A stretch of 64,000 nucleotides of DNA from Ectothiorhodospiraceae bacterium (GCA_024234875.1 JACKNM010000002.1:124001-188000); one strand, 5' to 3'; shown: positions 36,497-49,100, counted from the first letter of the stretch. Program-made: numbers and translations. Notes: generated from the sequence alone by a model not told the origin.

Positions 36497-37317
36497 CGCG
36501 CGGCCTCGCCGGTGCTCATCGCCTTGAGCGACTCCTCGCGCAATCGCGACCAGAGCCGCGCGGAGATCGCCCCGAGCCGAGGGTCCTCGACCAGTCGGCT
36601 GTCGCGATCCGCCGGCCAACCGGTCTCCACCATGTCGAGGAATCGCCCCGGGCGCGCCGACATCACCGCCACCCGGTCCGAGAGCAGCGCCGCCTCGTCG
36701 AGCGCGTGGGTGATGAGCAGCACCGTCGCACCGGTCTCCCGCCACAGGCGCAGGAGCTCGTCACCCATCAGCAGCCGCGTCTGCTGGTCCAGCGCGCCGA
36801 ATGGCTCGTCGAGCAGCACCAGCCGCGGTTGCATGACCAGGGTGCGGGCGATGCACACGCGCTGGCGCATCCCGCCGGAGAGTTGTGCCGGGTAGCTTCG
36901 TGCGAAGTCGGCGAGCCCCATGAGCCCCAGCGCGTGCTCGACCCGGCGCGCCACCTCCGCGCCGTCGACGCCGGCGCGGCGAAGACCGAACGCGATGTTC
37001 TCGCGCACCGTGAGCCACGGGAATGCGGCGTTCTCCTGGAACACCACGCCGACGCCGTCCGGCACCTGGCCACATACCGGCCGGTCCTCGAACACCAGCG
37101 TGCCCTGCGATGGGGGCTGGAGGCCGGCGAGGATCTCGAGCAGGGTCGACTTGCCACAGCCCGAGGGTCCCACCACCGAGACGAACTCGCCACGAGCCAG
37201 GACGAGGTCGACGGGACCGAGCGCATGCACCGGCGCACGACCACCCGCCCCGGGAAAGACGCGCGTGACCCCGGTCACCACCGCGTGGGGAGTCGTCTTC
37301 GCCTGCACCGTGCTCAT
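36493..37317 (-). CDS. TauT/NitT-type ABC transporter ATPase (SsuB/TauB-like)
   Basis: A 274-residue ATPase. Walker A is GPSGCGKST, the Q-loop is VFQENAAFPWLT, the signature is LSGGMRQRV, Walker B is LVLLDEPFGALD and the switch His is in ITHALDEA. A regulatory-looking C-terminal tail of about 50 residues is normal for this family. The ATG lies 90 bp after the binding-protein gene, and that gap contains a perfect 9-bp hairpin. The stop overlaps permease 1 by 4 bp. Confidence 0.9.
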   Translation of the reverse strand: MSTVQAKTTPHAVVTGVTRVFPGAGGRAPVHALGPVDLVLARGEFVSVVGPSGCGKSTLLEILAGLQPPSQGTLVFEDRPVCGQVPDGVGVVFQENAAFPWLTVRENIAFGLRRAGVDGAEVARRVEHALGLMGLADFARSYPAQLSGGMRQRVCIARTLVMQPRLVLLDEPFGALDQQTRLLMGDELLRLWRETGATVLLITHALDEAALLSDRVAVMSARPGRFLDMVETGWPADRDSRLVEDPRLGAISARLWSRLREESLKAMSTGEAAR

Positions 37318-37338
37318 CCCGTCATCACGTCCCGAGGC

Positions 37339-37361
37339 CCCGGCGCCGAGCCGGCGCCGGG
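37339..37361 (-). promoter_or_regulatory. Intercistronic hairpin after the TauT-type binding-protein gene
   Basis: A perfect 9-bp GC stem (37339-37347 with 37353-37361) with a 5-nt loop sits 21 bp upstream of the ATPase ATG and 46 bp beyond the binding-protein stop. No T-run. It could set a higher dose of binding protein than of membrane subunits. Confidence 0.55.
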
Positions 37362-37407
37362 TCGAGAGCCGGCGAGCGACGTGCCCGCCGGCCGCGCGCA
37401 CCTCGCG

Positions 37408-38412
37408 CTATCGCCTCGACCGCAGGTCGTCGGGCAGGAACTGCTCGTCGACCAGAGTCGACCAGTCCACGTCACCCTCGATCGCGCCGACGTCCTTCTG
37501 CGCCTTGATCATGGCGTCCATCGGCGCATAGCGGATGTCACCGGGCCCCCAGTAGGGGACACCGCCGGAGGTGGTGCTGGCGATCAGGTTGTACAGCACC
37601 TCGCGCGTCGTGTCCTCGTCGAGGTTGTACTCCGGGGCGATCAGCTTCGCCGCCTCGTTGGGGTTGAAGTAGATGTACTCGACCGCCCGCCGACGCGCGC
37701 GCAGCACCGCGCGGATGAAGTCGCCCTTGGTGCTCGCGGCATCCTCGGTGGTCACGCCGACCACGTTGGTGAGCGCCGGGAGCACCGCCGATGCCGGAGT
37801 CAGCACCCGGTACTTCGTCTTGTTCTTCGTGTACATCGGATCGGCCATCGGCGCGACGTCGATGCCACCCTCCTCGAGCGCGACCAGCATCGGGCTGAAG
37901 CCACCGGTCTTCACCAGCTCCACCGCGTCGGCGCCGAGGCCGAGCTGGCCGACGAGCAGGATGTCCAGCGCCTGGCTGGTGGAACGCGGGTTGGTGAAGC
38001 CGAGCCGCTTCCCTTTCAGCTCGTCGATCGACTTGATGGGCGAGTCCGGCATCACGATCCAGAAGAACTCGGCCACCGTGTGTGCGTTGCCCGAGATGAT
38101 CTTGAGCTTGGCCCCCTTCTGCGCCGCGGCCACGATCGAGGCGAGGCTGGACTCACCGTACGCGAGGTTGCCACCGAGCAGGTTGCGGATGGTGGTGCCA
38201 CCGCCGGACGAGCTGAGGATTCCGGTGACGTTCGCCCCCTCCTGCTCGAAGTAGCCGAGCGCCTTGGCCACGGCATAGGGCATGCCGTTCACCGTCGCCC
38301 CGTAATTGGAGACGACGATCTCCTCGGCGCGGGCGGTCGTCGTGAGCATCGCGCCCAGGGCGAGCACCCGCAGCAGGGTCGTCGCCAGGCGAGAGATCGT
38401 TGCCGTGTACAT
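37408..38412 (-). CDS. TauT/NitT-type periplasmic substrate-binding protein (NMT1/THI5-like)
   Basis: A 334-residue protein with a Sec signal peptide (about residues 1-29, ending TTTARA). Mature sequence begins EEIVVSNYGATVNGMPYAVAKALGYFEQEG, typical of NMT1/SsuA-like proteins, followed by the ligand-loop SSSGGGTTIRN. ATG 38412 has GGGAGGAAATCTC upstream. First gene of the cluster and divergent from the CoxL-type gene over a 265-bp gap with a tandem 21-bp repeat. Ligands in this family include sulfonates, nitrate, pyrimidine thiamine precursors and aromatic acids. Confidence 0.86.
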   Translation of the reverse strand: MYTATISRLATTLLRVLALGAMLTTTARAEEIVVSNYGATVNGMPYAVAKALGYFEQEGANVTGILSSSGGGTTIRNLLGGNLAYGESSLASIVAAAQKGAKLKIISGNAHTVAEFFWIVMPDSPIKSIDELKGKRLGFTNPRSTSQALDILLVGQLGLGADAVELVKTGGFSPMLVALEEGGIDVAPMADPMYTKNKTKYRVLTPASAVLPALTNVVGVTTEDAASTKGDFIRAVLRARRRAVEYIYFNPNEAAKLIAPEYNLDEDTTREVLYNLIASTTSGGVPYWGPGDIRYAPMDAMIKAQKDVGAIEGDVDWSTLVDEQFLPDDLRSRR

Positions 38413-38504
38413 GAGATTTCCTCCCTTCGATGGTGCGGCGCAACGCGGTGCGAGGCGCGCCGACCAGCGGGAATCTAGCAAAACGCCGACCCGGCGGAGT
38501 CGAG

Positions 38505-38546
38505 GAAAACTCATTCCGGGCCGACGAAAGCTCATCCCGCTCGACG
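38505..38546. repeat. Tandem imperfect 21-bp direct repeat in a divergent promoter
   Basis: Two copies of GAAA-n-CTCAT-n-CCG begin at 38505 and 38526, exactly 21 bp or two helical turns apart, with 12 of the first 15 positions identical. They lie midway between the TauT-type binding-protein gene and the CoxL-type gene. In-phase direct repeats are typical of activator sites. The bound regulator is unknown. Confidence 0.45.
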
Positions 38547-38677
38547 CCGTCGGCCCGCGAGTCGCGCCGGGCACCGTCGCCGCGGCTGGCGACGCGTGAC
38601 GCTTCAATCTAACCTGTGCCGGCCGGCGCCGAGCCGGCAGGGTCGCCGCCGTCAAACACGCGCACTCGGGAGGGAGC

Positions 38678-40996
38678 ATGAGCAAGTTCGGGGTCAGCCA
38701 GCCGGTCCGTCGCGTCGAGGACGCCCGTTTCGTCACCGGGCGGGGCCGGTACGTGGACGACATCGACGTCCCGGGGCAGCTCTACGGCTACGTGCTCCGC
38801 TCGCCGCTGGCGCATGCCCGCATCCGCGCTCTGGACACCTCGGCCGCGCGTGCCGTGCCGGGGGTGGTCGACATCATCACCGGCGACGAGATCGAGGCCG
38901 CTGGCGGCAACCATCTGAATACCCTGGTGCCGCTGGAGAACCGCGACGGCAAGCCGGCCCCGCTGCCGCGCCGCCCGATCCTCTGCACCGACAAGGTCCG
39001 TCACGTCGGCGACCACGTGGCCTTCGTGGTCGCCGAGTCGCGTACCGCGGCACGCGACGCGGCCGAGCGCATCGAGGTCGACTACGAGGCGCTGGAGCCG
39101 GTGGCGGACCCACGCACCGCCGATGCCGAGGGCGCGGCGCAGGTCCACACCGACGTGCCGCGCAACGTGCTGTTCGACTGGGGCTTCGGCGACCAGACGG
39201 CGGTCGACGCGGCGATCGCGAGCGCGGCCCACGTCACCCGGCTCGAGCTGGTCAACAACCGCGTGGTCGCCAACCCGATGGAGCCGCGCGCCGGCCTCGC
39301 CGAGTACGACGCGGCCACCGGCAAGGTGACCCTGACCACCTCCACCCAGGGCGGGTGGATGCTGAAGGACGAGCTCGCGCGCAACGTGCTCAAGGTCGAG
39401 CCCGACCAGGTGCGCATCGTCACCCCCGACGTCGGTGGCGGCTTCGGCATGAAGGCGATGAACTACCCGGAGCAGGCGATGCTCGCCTGGGCGGCGCGCA
39501 AGCTCGGCCGGCCGGTGAAATGGACCGCGGATCGCGGCGAGAGCTTCCTCTCCGACGTCCAGGGCCGTGACCACCACACCGTGGCCGAGCTCGCGTTCGA
39601 TGCCGACAACCGCATCGTCGGCCTGCGCGTCGCCACCACCGCCAACATGGGGGCGTATCTCTCGCTGTTCGCGCCCTTCATCCCCACCGGCGCCGCGCTG
39701 AAGGTGCTGCCAGGGGTCTACGACGTGAAGTGCCTCTACTACCACGTGAAGGGCGTGGCGACGACCACGGTTCCGATCGACGCCTACCGCGGCGCCGGGC
39801 GCCCCGAGGCCATCTATCTCATCGAGCGGCTGATGGACAACGCCGCGCGCGAGCTCGGGGTCGACCGGGTCGAGCTGCGGCGCATCAACCAGATCCCCGA
39901 GAGCGCGATGCCGTTCGCGACCGCTGCCGGTGAGACCTACGACAGCGGCGACTTCCCGCGCGTGCTCGCGGCCGGCGTCGAGCGCGCCGACTGGGCCGGC
40001 TTCGCAGCGCGGCGCGAGGCCTCGCGCAAGGCCGGAAAGCTCCGCGGCATCGGGCTCTCCTATTACATCGAGTCGACGATGGGCGAGCCCTCCGAGACCG
40101 CGACCATTCGCTTCGAGGGCGGCGGTCGGGTCGCGATCTACGTCGGCACGCAGTCGAACGGCCAGGGCCACGAGACGGTCTATCGCCAGTTCGTGCACGA
40201 CAGTCTCGGCATCCCGTTCGAGGCGATCGACGTGGTGCAGGGCGACACCGACCGCATCAAGGCCGGCGGTGGCACCGGCGGCTCGCGCTCGGTGACCGCC
40301 GAGGGCACCGCGGTGCTCGCAGCCTCCGACGAGGTCATCCGCCGCGGTCGAATCCTCGCCGCCGGCGAGCTCGAGGCCGCCCCCGAGGACATCGAGTTCG
40401 CCGCCGGCCAGTTCCGCATCGCGGGCACCGACCGGTCGATCGAGATCCTGGAGCTGGCCGAGCGCGCCCGCGGCCGCGACGACCTGCCGGAGGAGTTGGC
40501 CGAGGGCCTGGACGGTGACGCCACCATCACCCTCGATGCCTGGACCTTCCCCAACGGCTGCCACGTCGCCGAGGTCGAGGTCGACCCGGGCACCGGGGTC
40601 GCCGAGGTCGTGCGCTACACCGTCACCGACGACTTCGGCAAGGTGGTGAACCCGTTGCTCCTCGCCGGCCAGATCCACGGTGGCGTGGCGCAGGGGCTCG
40701 GACAGGCCTTCCTCGAGCACGCCGTCTACGACGAGGGCGGTCAGCTCCTCTCGGGGTCGTTCATGGACTACTGCATGCCGCGCGCCGACGACATGCCCGA
40801 CATCGACTTCGACACCATCGAGATCCCCTGCCCGAAGAACCCGATCGGGATGAAGGGTGCCGGCGAGGCGGGCACCGTCGCCGCCCCGGCGGCGGTGATG
40901 AACGCGCTGGTCGACGCACTGGCCGAGCGTGGGGTGCGCCACATCGACATGCCGGCGACGCCGTGTCGGGTGTGGGAGTCCCTGGCGCGAGTCTGA
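38678..40996 (+). CDS. Stand-alone molybdenum hydroxylase large subunit, CoxL/XdhB-like (form II)
   Basis: A 772-residue molybdopterin-binding subunit. The active-site loop is AYRGAGR at residues 369-375, the form-II type; CO-oxidising form-I enzymes have AYxCSFR, so CO oxidation is unlikely. The catalytic Glu is Glu730 in KGAGEAG. GGGFGMK near residue 255 and GQGHETV near 500 are cofactor contacts. No FAD subunit or 2Fe-2S subunit gene is in the window, so its partners must be encoded elsewhere or it works alone. ATG follows GGGAGGGAGC. PhyH begins 24 bp downstream. Substrate unknown: aldehydes, purines or aromatic heterocycles. Confidence 0.88.
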   Translation: MSKFGVSQPVRRVEDARFVTGRGRYVDDIDVPGQLYGYVLRSPLAHARIRALDTSAARAVPGVVDIITGDEIEAAGGNHLNTLVPLENRDGKPAPLPRRPILCTDKVRHVGDHVAFVVAESRTAARDAAERIEVDYEALEPVADPRTADAEGAAQVHTDVPRNVLFDWGFGDQTAVDAAIASAAHVTRLELVNNRVVANPMEPRAGLAEYDAATGKVTLTTSTQGGWMLKDELARNVLKVEPDQVRIVTPDVGGGFGMKAMNYPEQAMLAWAARKLGRPVKWTADRGESFLSDVQGRDHHTVAELAFDADNRIVGLRVATTANMGAYLSLFAPFIPTGAALKVLPGVYDVKCLYYHVKGVATTTVPIDAYRGAGRPEAIYLIERLMDNAARELGVDRVELRRINQIPESAMPFATAAGETYDSGDFPRVLAAGVERADWAGFAARREASRKAGKLRGIGLSYYIESTMGEPSETATIRFEGGGRVAIYVGTQSNGQGHETVYRQFVHDSLGIPFEAIDVVQGDTDRIKAGGGTGGSRSVTAEGTAVLAASDEVIRRGRILAAGELEAAPEDIEFAAGQFRIAGTDRSIEILELAERARGRDDLPEELAEGLDGDATITLDAWTFPNGCHVAEVEVDPGTGVAEVVRYTVTDDFGKVVNPLLLAGQIHGGVAQGLGQAFLEHAVYDEGGQLLSGSFMDYCMPRADDMPDIDFDTIEIPCPKNPIGMKGAGEAGTVAAPAAVMNALVDALAERGVRHIDMPATPCRVWESLARV

Positions 40997-41020
40997 GCGG
41001 ACCAATCCGAGAGGTGGACC

Positions 41021-42181
41021 ATGACCCGAGCGAGCAGCGCGGCGACGACCGACTACGGCGCCGAGGACGCGGCGATGAGGCAGTACCTGCGCGAGGGCGA
41101 GCGACGGGCCCTCGGGCTCGGTAATCGCGGCCCGATTCGGTTCGAGGCCGACGGCTCGCTCGCCCGCGACATCGTCGACGCGTACTGGCGGTGCGGCTTC
41201 TACATCTTCGAGGGCGTCCTCGGCACCGAGGAGCTGGCGGACATCGAGCGCGACGTGAACGAGATTCTCTCGCGGCTCCCGGTCGAGCGCGGTGCCGAGC
41301 TCGACGCCCAGGGCCGTCCCGCGCTCGGTGTCGGGCACCAGGCCCCGACGCTGTTCTGGTCGAAGCCGCTCGGCGATCCGTTCGGCGGCACCAGCCTCGC
41401 GAACGGTCGCCATCCGGTGAAGATGTTCGAGCCGAAGGCCGCCGACGACGCCCCGAAGGAGGTGGTGTATCTGATCCTCGGCTCGCTGCAGTTCTCCGAG
41501 GCGTGCCTGCGCGTCTACGGCCACCCGCAGCTGCTGGCGGTCGCAGCAGCGTTCAACGGTGACGACTTCGTGCCGTTCAACGAGGCGCTGTTCGTCAAGG
41601 AGCCGGGCCGCGGTGCATCGGTCGCCTGGCATCAGGACGGGGTGACCCACTGGGACACACCGCTGTTCGACGAGGGCTCCCACGGCTTCAACTTCATGGC
41701 GCAGCTCTACGGCTGCACCGCGGCCAACGGGGTGTGGGTGGTGCCTGGCTCGCACAAGCTCGGCAAGGTCGACATCGCCGCATGGGTGGCGGAGGCGGGC
41801 ACCGAGCGGCTCCCGGACGCGGTGCCCATCATCTGCGCGCCGGGTGATGTCGCCATCACCAATCGGCAGGCGGTGCACGGCTCGTTCGCGAACACCAGCG
41901 CCGACTGGCGGGTGACGGTGAACTTCGGCTTCCACCGCCGCCGCTCGGTCATCGGCGTACGCGGCGGCGGTCTGCACAACGCGCCGAGGATCTACGACGC
42001 CGAGCACATCCGTCGGCGTGCGCGCCTCATCGGATACGCGATCGACGCCCGACACCAGCGCTTCGCCGACGAGACGCCGTACCGCTACCGCCCACACCTC
42101 GAAGCCGGCGAGACCTTCCACTGGGATCGCTCGGTGATGCCGACGTTCAAGGACTACAACCTCCTCGATCTCAGCATCTGA
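41021..42181 (+). CDS. Phytanoyl-CoA dioxygenase (PhyH) family protein
   Basis: A 386-residue Fe(II)/2-oxoglutarate oxygenase-like protein. The metal triad is visible as WHQD (His204, Asp206) and VHGS (His286), with Arg297 in DWRV as the likely 2-oxoglutarate ligand. The YGCTAANGVWVVPGSHKLG segment is typical of PhyH proteins. The ATG follows GAGAGGTGGACC, 24 bp after the CoxL-type gene, so both are probably one transcript. Hydroxylation of an acyl, amino-acid or secondary-metabolite substrate is possible. Confidence 0.85.
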   Translation: MTRASSAATTDYGAEDAAMRQYLREGERRALGLGNRGPIRFEADGSLARDIVDAYWRCGFYIFEGVLGTEELADIERDVNEILSRLPVERGAELDAQGRPALGVGHQAPTLFWSKPLGDPFGGTSLANGRHPVKMFEPKAADDAPKEVVYLILGSLQFSEACLRVYGHPQLLAVAAAFNGDDFVPFNEALFVKEPGRGASVAWHQDGVTHWDTPLFDEGSHGFNFMAQLYGCTAANGVWVVPGSHKLGKVDIAAWVAEAGTERLPDAVPIICAPGDVAITNRQAVHGSFANTSADWRVTVNFGFHRRRSVIGVRGGGLHNAPRIYDAEHIRRRARLIGYAIDARHQRFADETPYRYRPHLEAGETFHWDRSVMPTFKDYNLLDLSI

Positions 42182-42191
42182 CCGCGGGCTG

Positions 42192-42285
42192 CGCGCGTCG
42201 GCACGCGCGACCGCCCCGAGGTCCTCAAGGCCCACCCCCCATCGGCCGCTATCCCTCTCGACGCCCTGACCGGCCGTCGAGAGGG
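42192..42285 (+). terminator. Two hairpins after the CoxL-PhyH operon
   Basis: A 7-bp stem (42192-42198 with 42203-42209, loop CGGC) is followed by a perfect 11-bp stem (42253-42263 with 42275-42285, 11-nt loop). The region after the second stem is only mildly T-containing (TGCTCCTTG). Together they make a plausible transcription end for the operon. Confidence 0.5.
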
Positions 42286-42394
42286 TGCTCCTTGCCCTGT
42301 CTCGCGTCGACGCTCCCTCGATGCGGTCATCGTCGATCGCACGACCGAGCTCTCCGGCCGCTCCCGCCGCCGGGCCTCGGCGCGCACTGGATCC

Positions 42395-42399
42395 GGAGG
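42395..42399 (+). promoter_or_regulatory. Ribosome binding site fixing the GTG start of the binding-protein gene
   Basis: GGAGG lies 5 nt before GTG 42405. The frame is open upstream to 42285, but only translation from 42405 puts a signal peptide at the N-terminus. Confidence 0.7.
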
Positions 42400-42404
42400 A
42401 CCAG

Positions 42405-43439
42405 GTGAAACAGAGAGATCGACACCTGCCGATCACCCTCGTCGGCATCGCCCTGGCGAGCACGCTCGCCACCACCGCGGTGGCCGACCCCACCGGCAGG
42501 TCGCTGCGGGTGCTCCATGTCATGAGCTACCACGCGGGTTGGGAGTGGAACCGAGATCAGCTCGCCGGCTTCAAGGAGGCGATGGGCGACCTCGCGGTCG
42601 AGTACCGGGTGCTCGAGATGGACACCAAGCGCGACGGCTCGGAGGCGAACAAGGTGCGCTCCGGCAACGAGGCGCGCCAGCTCGTCGATGCCTGGAAGCC
42701 CGACCTGGTCTACACCAACGACGACAACGCCCAGCTCTACTTCGCCAAGGACTACGTCGGCGCCGCCACCCCGTTCGTGTTCAGTGGCGTCAACGCCGAG
42801 CCCGGCACCTACGGCTACACCGGTCGCGACAACGTCACCGGCGTGCTCGAGCAGGAGCACGGCCTGCAGACGGTGCGCCTGCTGCGCCAGATCGTCCCGG
42901 ACCTGCGACGGATCGCGATCATCGTCGACAGCGGCGCCACCTGGCCCGGCGTGGTCGAGCGCCTGCGGGCGAGCCTCGCCGGCGAGGCGGACATCGAGAT
43001 TGCCGCCGTCGACACCATCCACACCTTCGCCGAGTACAAGGAGCGCGTGCTCGGCTATCAGGGCAAGGTCGACGCCATCGGTATCCTCGGTGTCTTCTCC
43101 TACACCGACGCGAGCGGGGCCCGCGTGCCGTACGAGGAGGTTCTGCGCTGGACGGCCGAGAACAGCACCCTGCCCGACTTCAGCTTCTGGGGCGACCGCG
43201 TGGAGCTGGGCACGCTGTGCGCGGTGCGGGTCTCGGGGCTGGCCCAGGGGCGCGCCGCCGGCGAGATGGCGCGCGCCATCCTGGCGGATGGTCGGGCGCC
43301 ATCCAGCATCCCGATCGCACCCACGGTCAAGGGCGAGCCGATGGTGAGCCTCGCCCGCGCGCGCAAGCTCGGTCTCGCGATCCCGAGCGGGATCCTGCTC
43401 AACGCCAAGGTGGTGAAAGGCTTCCGCTGGGACTCCTGA
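42405..43439 (+). CDS. Periplasmic binding protein (ABC_sub_bind/TrpX-like), partner of the hybrid kinase
   Basis: A 344-residue exported protein with a Sec signal peptide (about residues 1-27, ending TTAVA). The mature part is a type-I binding-protein fold of the ABC_sub_bind group: VLHVMSYHAGWEWNRDQ, a KPDLVYTNDDNA strand and VFSGVNAEPGTYG. There is no permease or ATPase nearby. The stop lies 1 bp before the GTG of a hybrid sensor kinase, so the two are co-translated. The likely role is a soluble ligand receptor presenting its ligand to the kinase, as LuxP does for LuxQ. Ligand unknown. Confidence 0.82.
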   Translation: MKQRDRHLPITLVGIALASTLATTAVADPTGRSLRVLHVMSYHAGWEWNRDQLAGFKEAMGDLAVEYRVLEMDTKRDGSEANKVRSGNEARQLVDAWKPDLVYTNDDNAQLYFAKDYVGAATPFVFSGVNAEPGTYGYTGRDNVTGVLEQEHGLQTVRLLRQIVPDLRRIAIIVDSGATWPGVVERLRASLAGEADIEIAAVDTIHTFAEYKERVLGYQGKVDAIGILGVFSYTDASGARVPYEEVLRWTAENSTLPDFSFWGDRVELGTLCAVRVSGLAQGRAAGEMARAILADGRAPSSIPIAPTVKGEPMVSLARARKLGLAIPSGILLNAKVVKGFRWDS

Positions 43440-43440
43440 C

Positions 43441-45906
<2,466 letters not shown>

Positions 45907-46112
45907 CGGCGGGACCGACTCGGCCGACGCTCGGATCCACCTGCTGCCGGCGCGCGTCGGCAACCCGCTCTCGCGATTGGGGTAACCTTGCTGGCACCGA
46001 TGCGATCGAGGTGCGGACGGCATCGCGCCCGATCGAGCCGAGCAACCTCGAATCCCACGCATGTCGCCGCCTGCACGGCCGCGGGGCGGCGCCCAACCCG
46101 TAGAGACTCTGG

Positions 46113-49100
46113 ATGTCCCGACGCGACACTGCTGTCACACGCCCTGCCTGCATCGTCCTCGCCCTGTGGCTGACGACCGGCGCGCTGAGCACGGTGGGCC
46201 CGCCTGCGAGCGCCCAGGAGGCGACCACCGCCACCAGCCAGGCGCTGGCCCCGGATCGGGCCGAGGACATGCGCGAGGCGATTCGGGCCGAGCTCGCCAC
46301 CCTGCCCGAGGAGGTCGCGGAGGGCTCGCCGGGCGCACGGCTCAAGGCGGCCCTGCAACGCCAGGAAGTCCTGGTCGACGAGTACGTGAAGCTGTTGGCG
46401 AGCCGCGAGTCCTACCGCGAGCGGGCAGAGCAGGCGGAGGGTCGTCTCGCGGCGGCGACCGCCGCCCGGGATCAGCTCACGGCGCGACCGCCACAACCCG
46501 ATCAGCAGCCGCCGACCAAGGAACGTCTGGTCGCGCTCGAGAAGGCGTTGGATACCGATCGCACCGCGCTGGCCACGCTGCGCGCCGACAGCGCCAGCGC
46601 GGAGTCCCGGCTGCAGGCGGGCCTCGAGGCCGACACCGCGGCCGCGCGCGAGCGTGCGGCGGAGGCGCAGAAGCGAGTTCCCCTGCTCGAGGTCGCGCTG
46701 AAGGACGCGGCCGACGACACGGCGCGTCGCCAGGCCCAGGTGGAGCTGACCAGCGCACAGTACGAGCAGCAGGTCGCCGCGGCCGCGGTCGAGACGCTGG
46801 CGGCCGAGGCCGCGTTCCTGCGCGCCTCGGAGCCCGCGTTGGCGGTCGAGATCGAGGTCGCCGAGCAACGGGTGGCGGCGCTGGAGGCACAGTTCACGAC
46901 CGTGGCCGAGGCGCTCCAGGTGGAGCTCGAGCGGGAGCAGCGTCAGGCCGAGGCGGCGCTCGCGAGCAAGGAGCGCGCGGTGGAGCGCGCCGAGACCCCG
47001 CACGACAAGTTCATCGCACAGTGGGAGGCCGAGCTCGCGCGCTCGCTCGCGAGCTCTGGCGAGGTCAACGCGACCGTGGTGCCGCTGAAGAAGGACGTGG
47101 CCGAGCAGGAGAAACGCCTCGCGGCCGAGAAGGACGAGCTGACCTCGCTGCGCAACCTCATCAGCCGCTCCGGCACCACCGGCAACGCCGGCGACCGCAT
47201 CAGCCGCACCCTGCAGCAGGTCAAGCGCCGCCGCGGGGTCATCGGCCGCACGCTGCAAGTCGGACAGCAGCGCCAGGTCGCGGGGCTGCGCGAGCGGCGC
47301 TTCCAGGTCGAGGACACCCTGATCAGCCTGGCCGAGCCGTTCGCCGACCTGCGCGACGAGCTCGCGGGTCAGCTCGAGGGGTCGGAGCGTCAGGCGTTCG
47401 TCACCCGGGCGAACGAGGTCGCCACCGAGGCGCGGAGCACCCTGCGCGACGAGCGCGTGGTGCTGGGCGAGGCGATCGCCCTCGGCTCTCAACTCCAGAA
47501 CCTCCTCGCGCAGCGCCTCGACACGTTGAACGCGCTCGAGCGATTCATCCGCTCGCGCGCGTTCTGGCTCCGCGACGGCAAACCGGTGGGGCCGTCCGCG
47601 TTCGCCCAGCTCCCGCGCGAGCAGCTCCGGCTGCGGAGCTGGCTCTCGGAGCTCACCTCGCCACAAACGCGTGCCCGGCTCGCCGACGCCCTCGGCGACA
47701 CCGCCGACGTGATCTACGGCCTGTTGCTCTTCCCGGTCCTGCCGGTGTTCCTGTTCTGGGCCCGGCAGCGCGTGCGCGCGATCACCAGGCGCATCAACGA
47801 TCGCGTCGTCTCCGAGGGCAAGCGGCCGATGTTGCTGGTGACCACCATGTTCACCGGCCTGGTCAGCGCGGCGCTGCTGCCCGCGTACTTCCTCCTCGCC
47901 TCGCGCCTGGTGAGCGCGGCGGGGCTGCCGGACAACATCGGCGGCGTGCTCACCACCGCGCTGAACCAGATCGGCCTGTTTCTGTTCCTGTGGTTCCTGA
48001 GCCGCTCGTTCTTCCATCGGCGCGGCATCGCCGAGGTCCAGTTCGGGCTCTCGCGCGCCGCGGCCAACGACTTCTACCACGCCGTACGCTGGCTGCTGCT
48101 CGGTTATCTCGTCTGGCTCACGCCATGGCAGATTCTCCTTGCTCCGCCATTCGGCTTCGAGTCGTTGCCGCGCGCGCTCTACCTGCTGTTCCTGATCACC
48201 GCGCTGCTCGGCGTGCGCAGTCTGGTGCGCCCGACCTCGGCCTTCGTGCAGTCACGCCTGGCTCCGGTCACCGGCACCTGGATCGAGCGCAACTGGCGCG
48301 GCATCTCGAACCTGGTGGTCGGGCTGGGTGTGGTGGTCATCCTCCTCGACCTGGTCGGATACCGGTACGCCAGCCGCGAGATCGGCGTGAGCTGCCTGCT
48401 CTCGCTGGCCATCCTGATCGCGTTGCCGGCGCTGCACCACGCCTGCATCGTCGCCATCCGCGGCCTCGACCATCGCCGCATCGTACCGGTGACGGAGGAG
48501 CTCACCGGCGAGACGGAGGCCGACCAGCAGGCGGTCCGCGGCCGCGTCGAGCGTTTCTTCAAGGTGCTCTTCGTCGCCACCGGGGTGGTCTCGCTCGCCG
48601 CGGTGTGGGGAATCGACCAGCAAGCGCTGCAGACGCTCGACGAGGTCCACGTCTACACCCTGCGCGGCGCCGGCGACGCGAACGAGTTCGTCACCGGCGG
48701 CGACCTCGCTCGTTGTGTGCTGATCCTGGTGGTGATGTTCTGGCTGCTGCGGATGATTCCAGGCGTCTACGAGTACGCGGTGTTCCCGCGCCTCAAGGTC
48801 GACGCCGGCGTCAAGTACGCGCTGCTCACCATCACCCGCTACGGAGTGTTCGTGATCGGGGTGTTCCTCGCGCTGGCGGAGATCCACCTCGACCTCGGTC
48901 GACTCGGCTGGCTCATGGCCGCCATCGGTGTCGGTCTGGGCTTCGGCCTGCAGGAGATCGTCTCCAACTTCGTGAGCGGCCTGATCCTGCTCATCGAGCG
49001 ACCGGTTCGCCCGGGTGACATCGTCTCCGTCGGTGGCATGACCGGCACCGTGCAGCGGATCAACATCCGCGCGACGACGATTCTGAACTTCGATCGGCAG

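Noticed and set aside
38678..40996. Calling the CoxL homologue a CO dehydrogenase
   Set aside because: The active-site loop is AYRGAGR (form II) without the Cys of the CO-oxidising form, and no CoxM or CoxS gene is present.
38609..42523. Very long minus-strand open frame opposite the CoxL and PhyH genes
   Set aside because: It is antisense to two genes with clear catalytic motifs, has a low-complexity composition rich in Arg, His, Gly and Val, and no recognisable domain. Such frames are expected at about 70% G+C.
45945..45962. Small hairpin TGCCG...CGGCA after the hybrid kinase
   Set aside because: Only a 5-bp stem with an 8-nt loop and no T-run, within the range expected by chance in GC-rich DNA.
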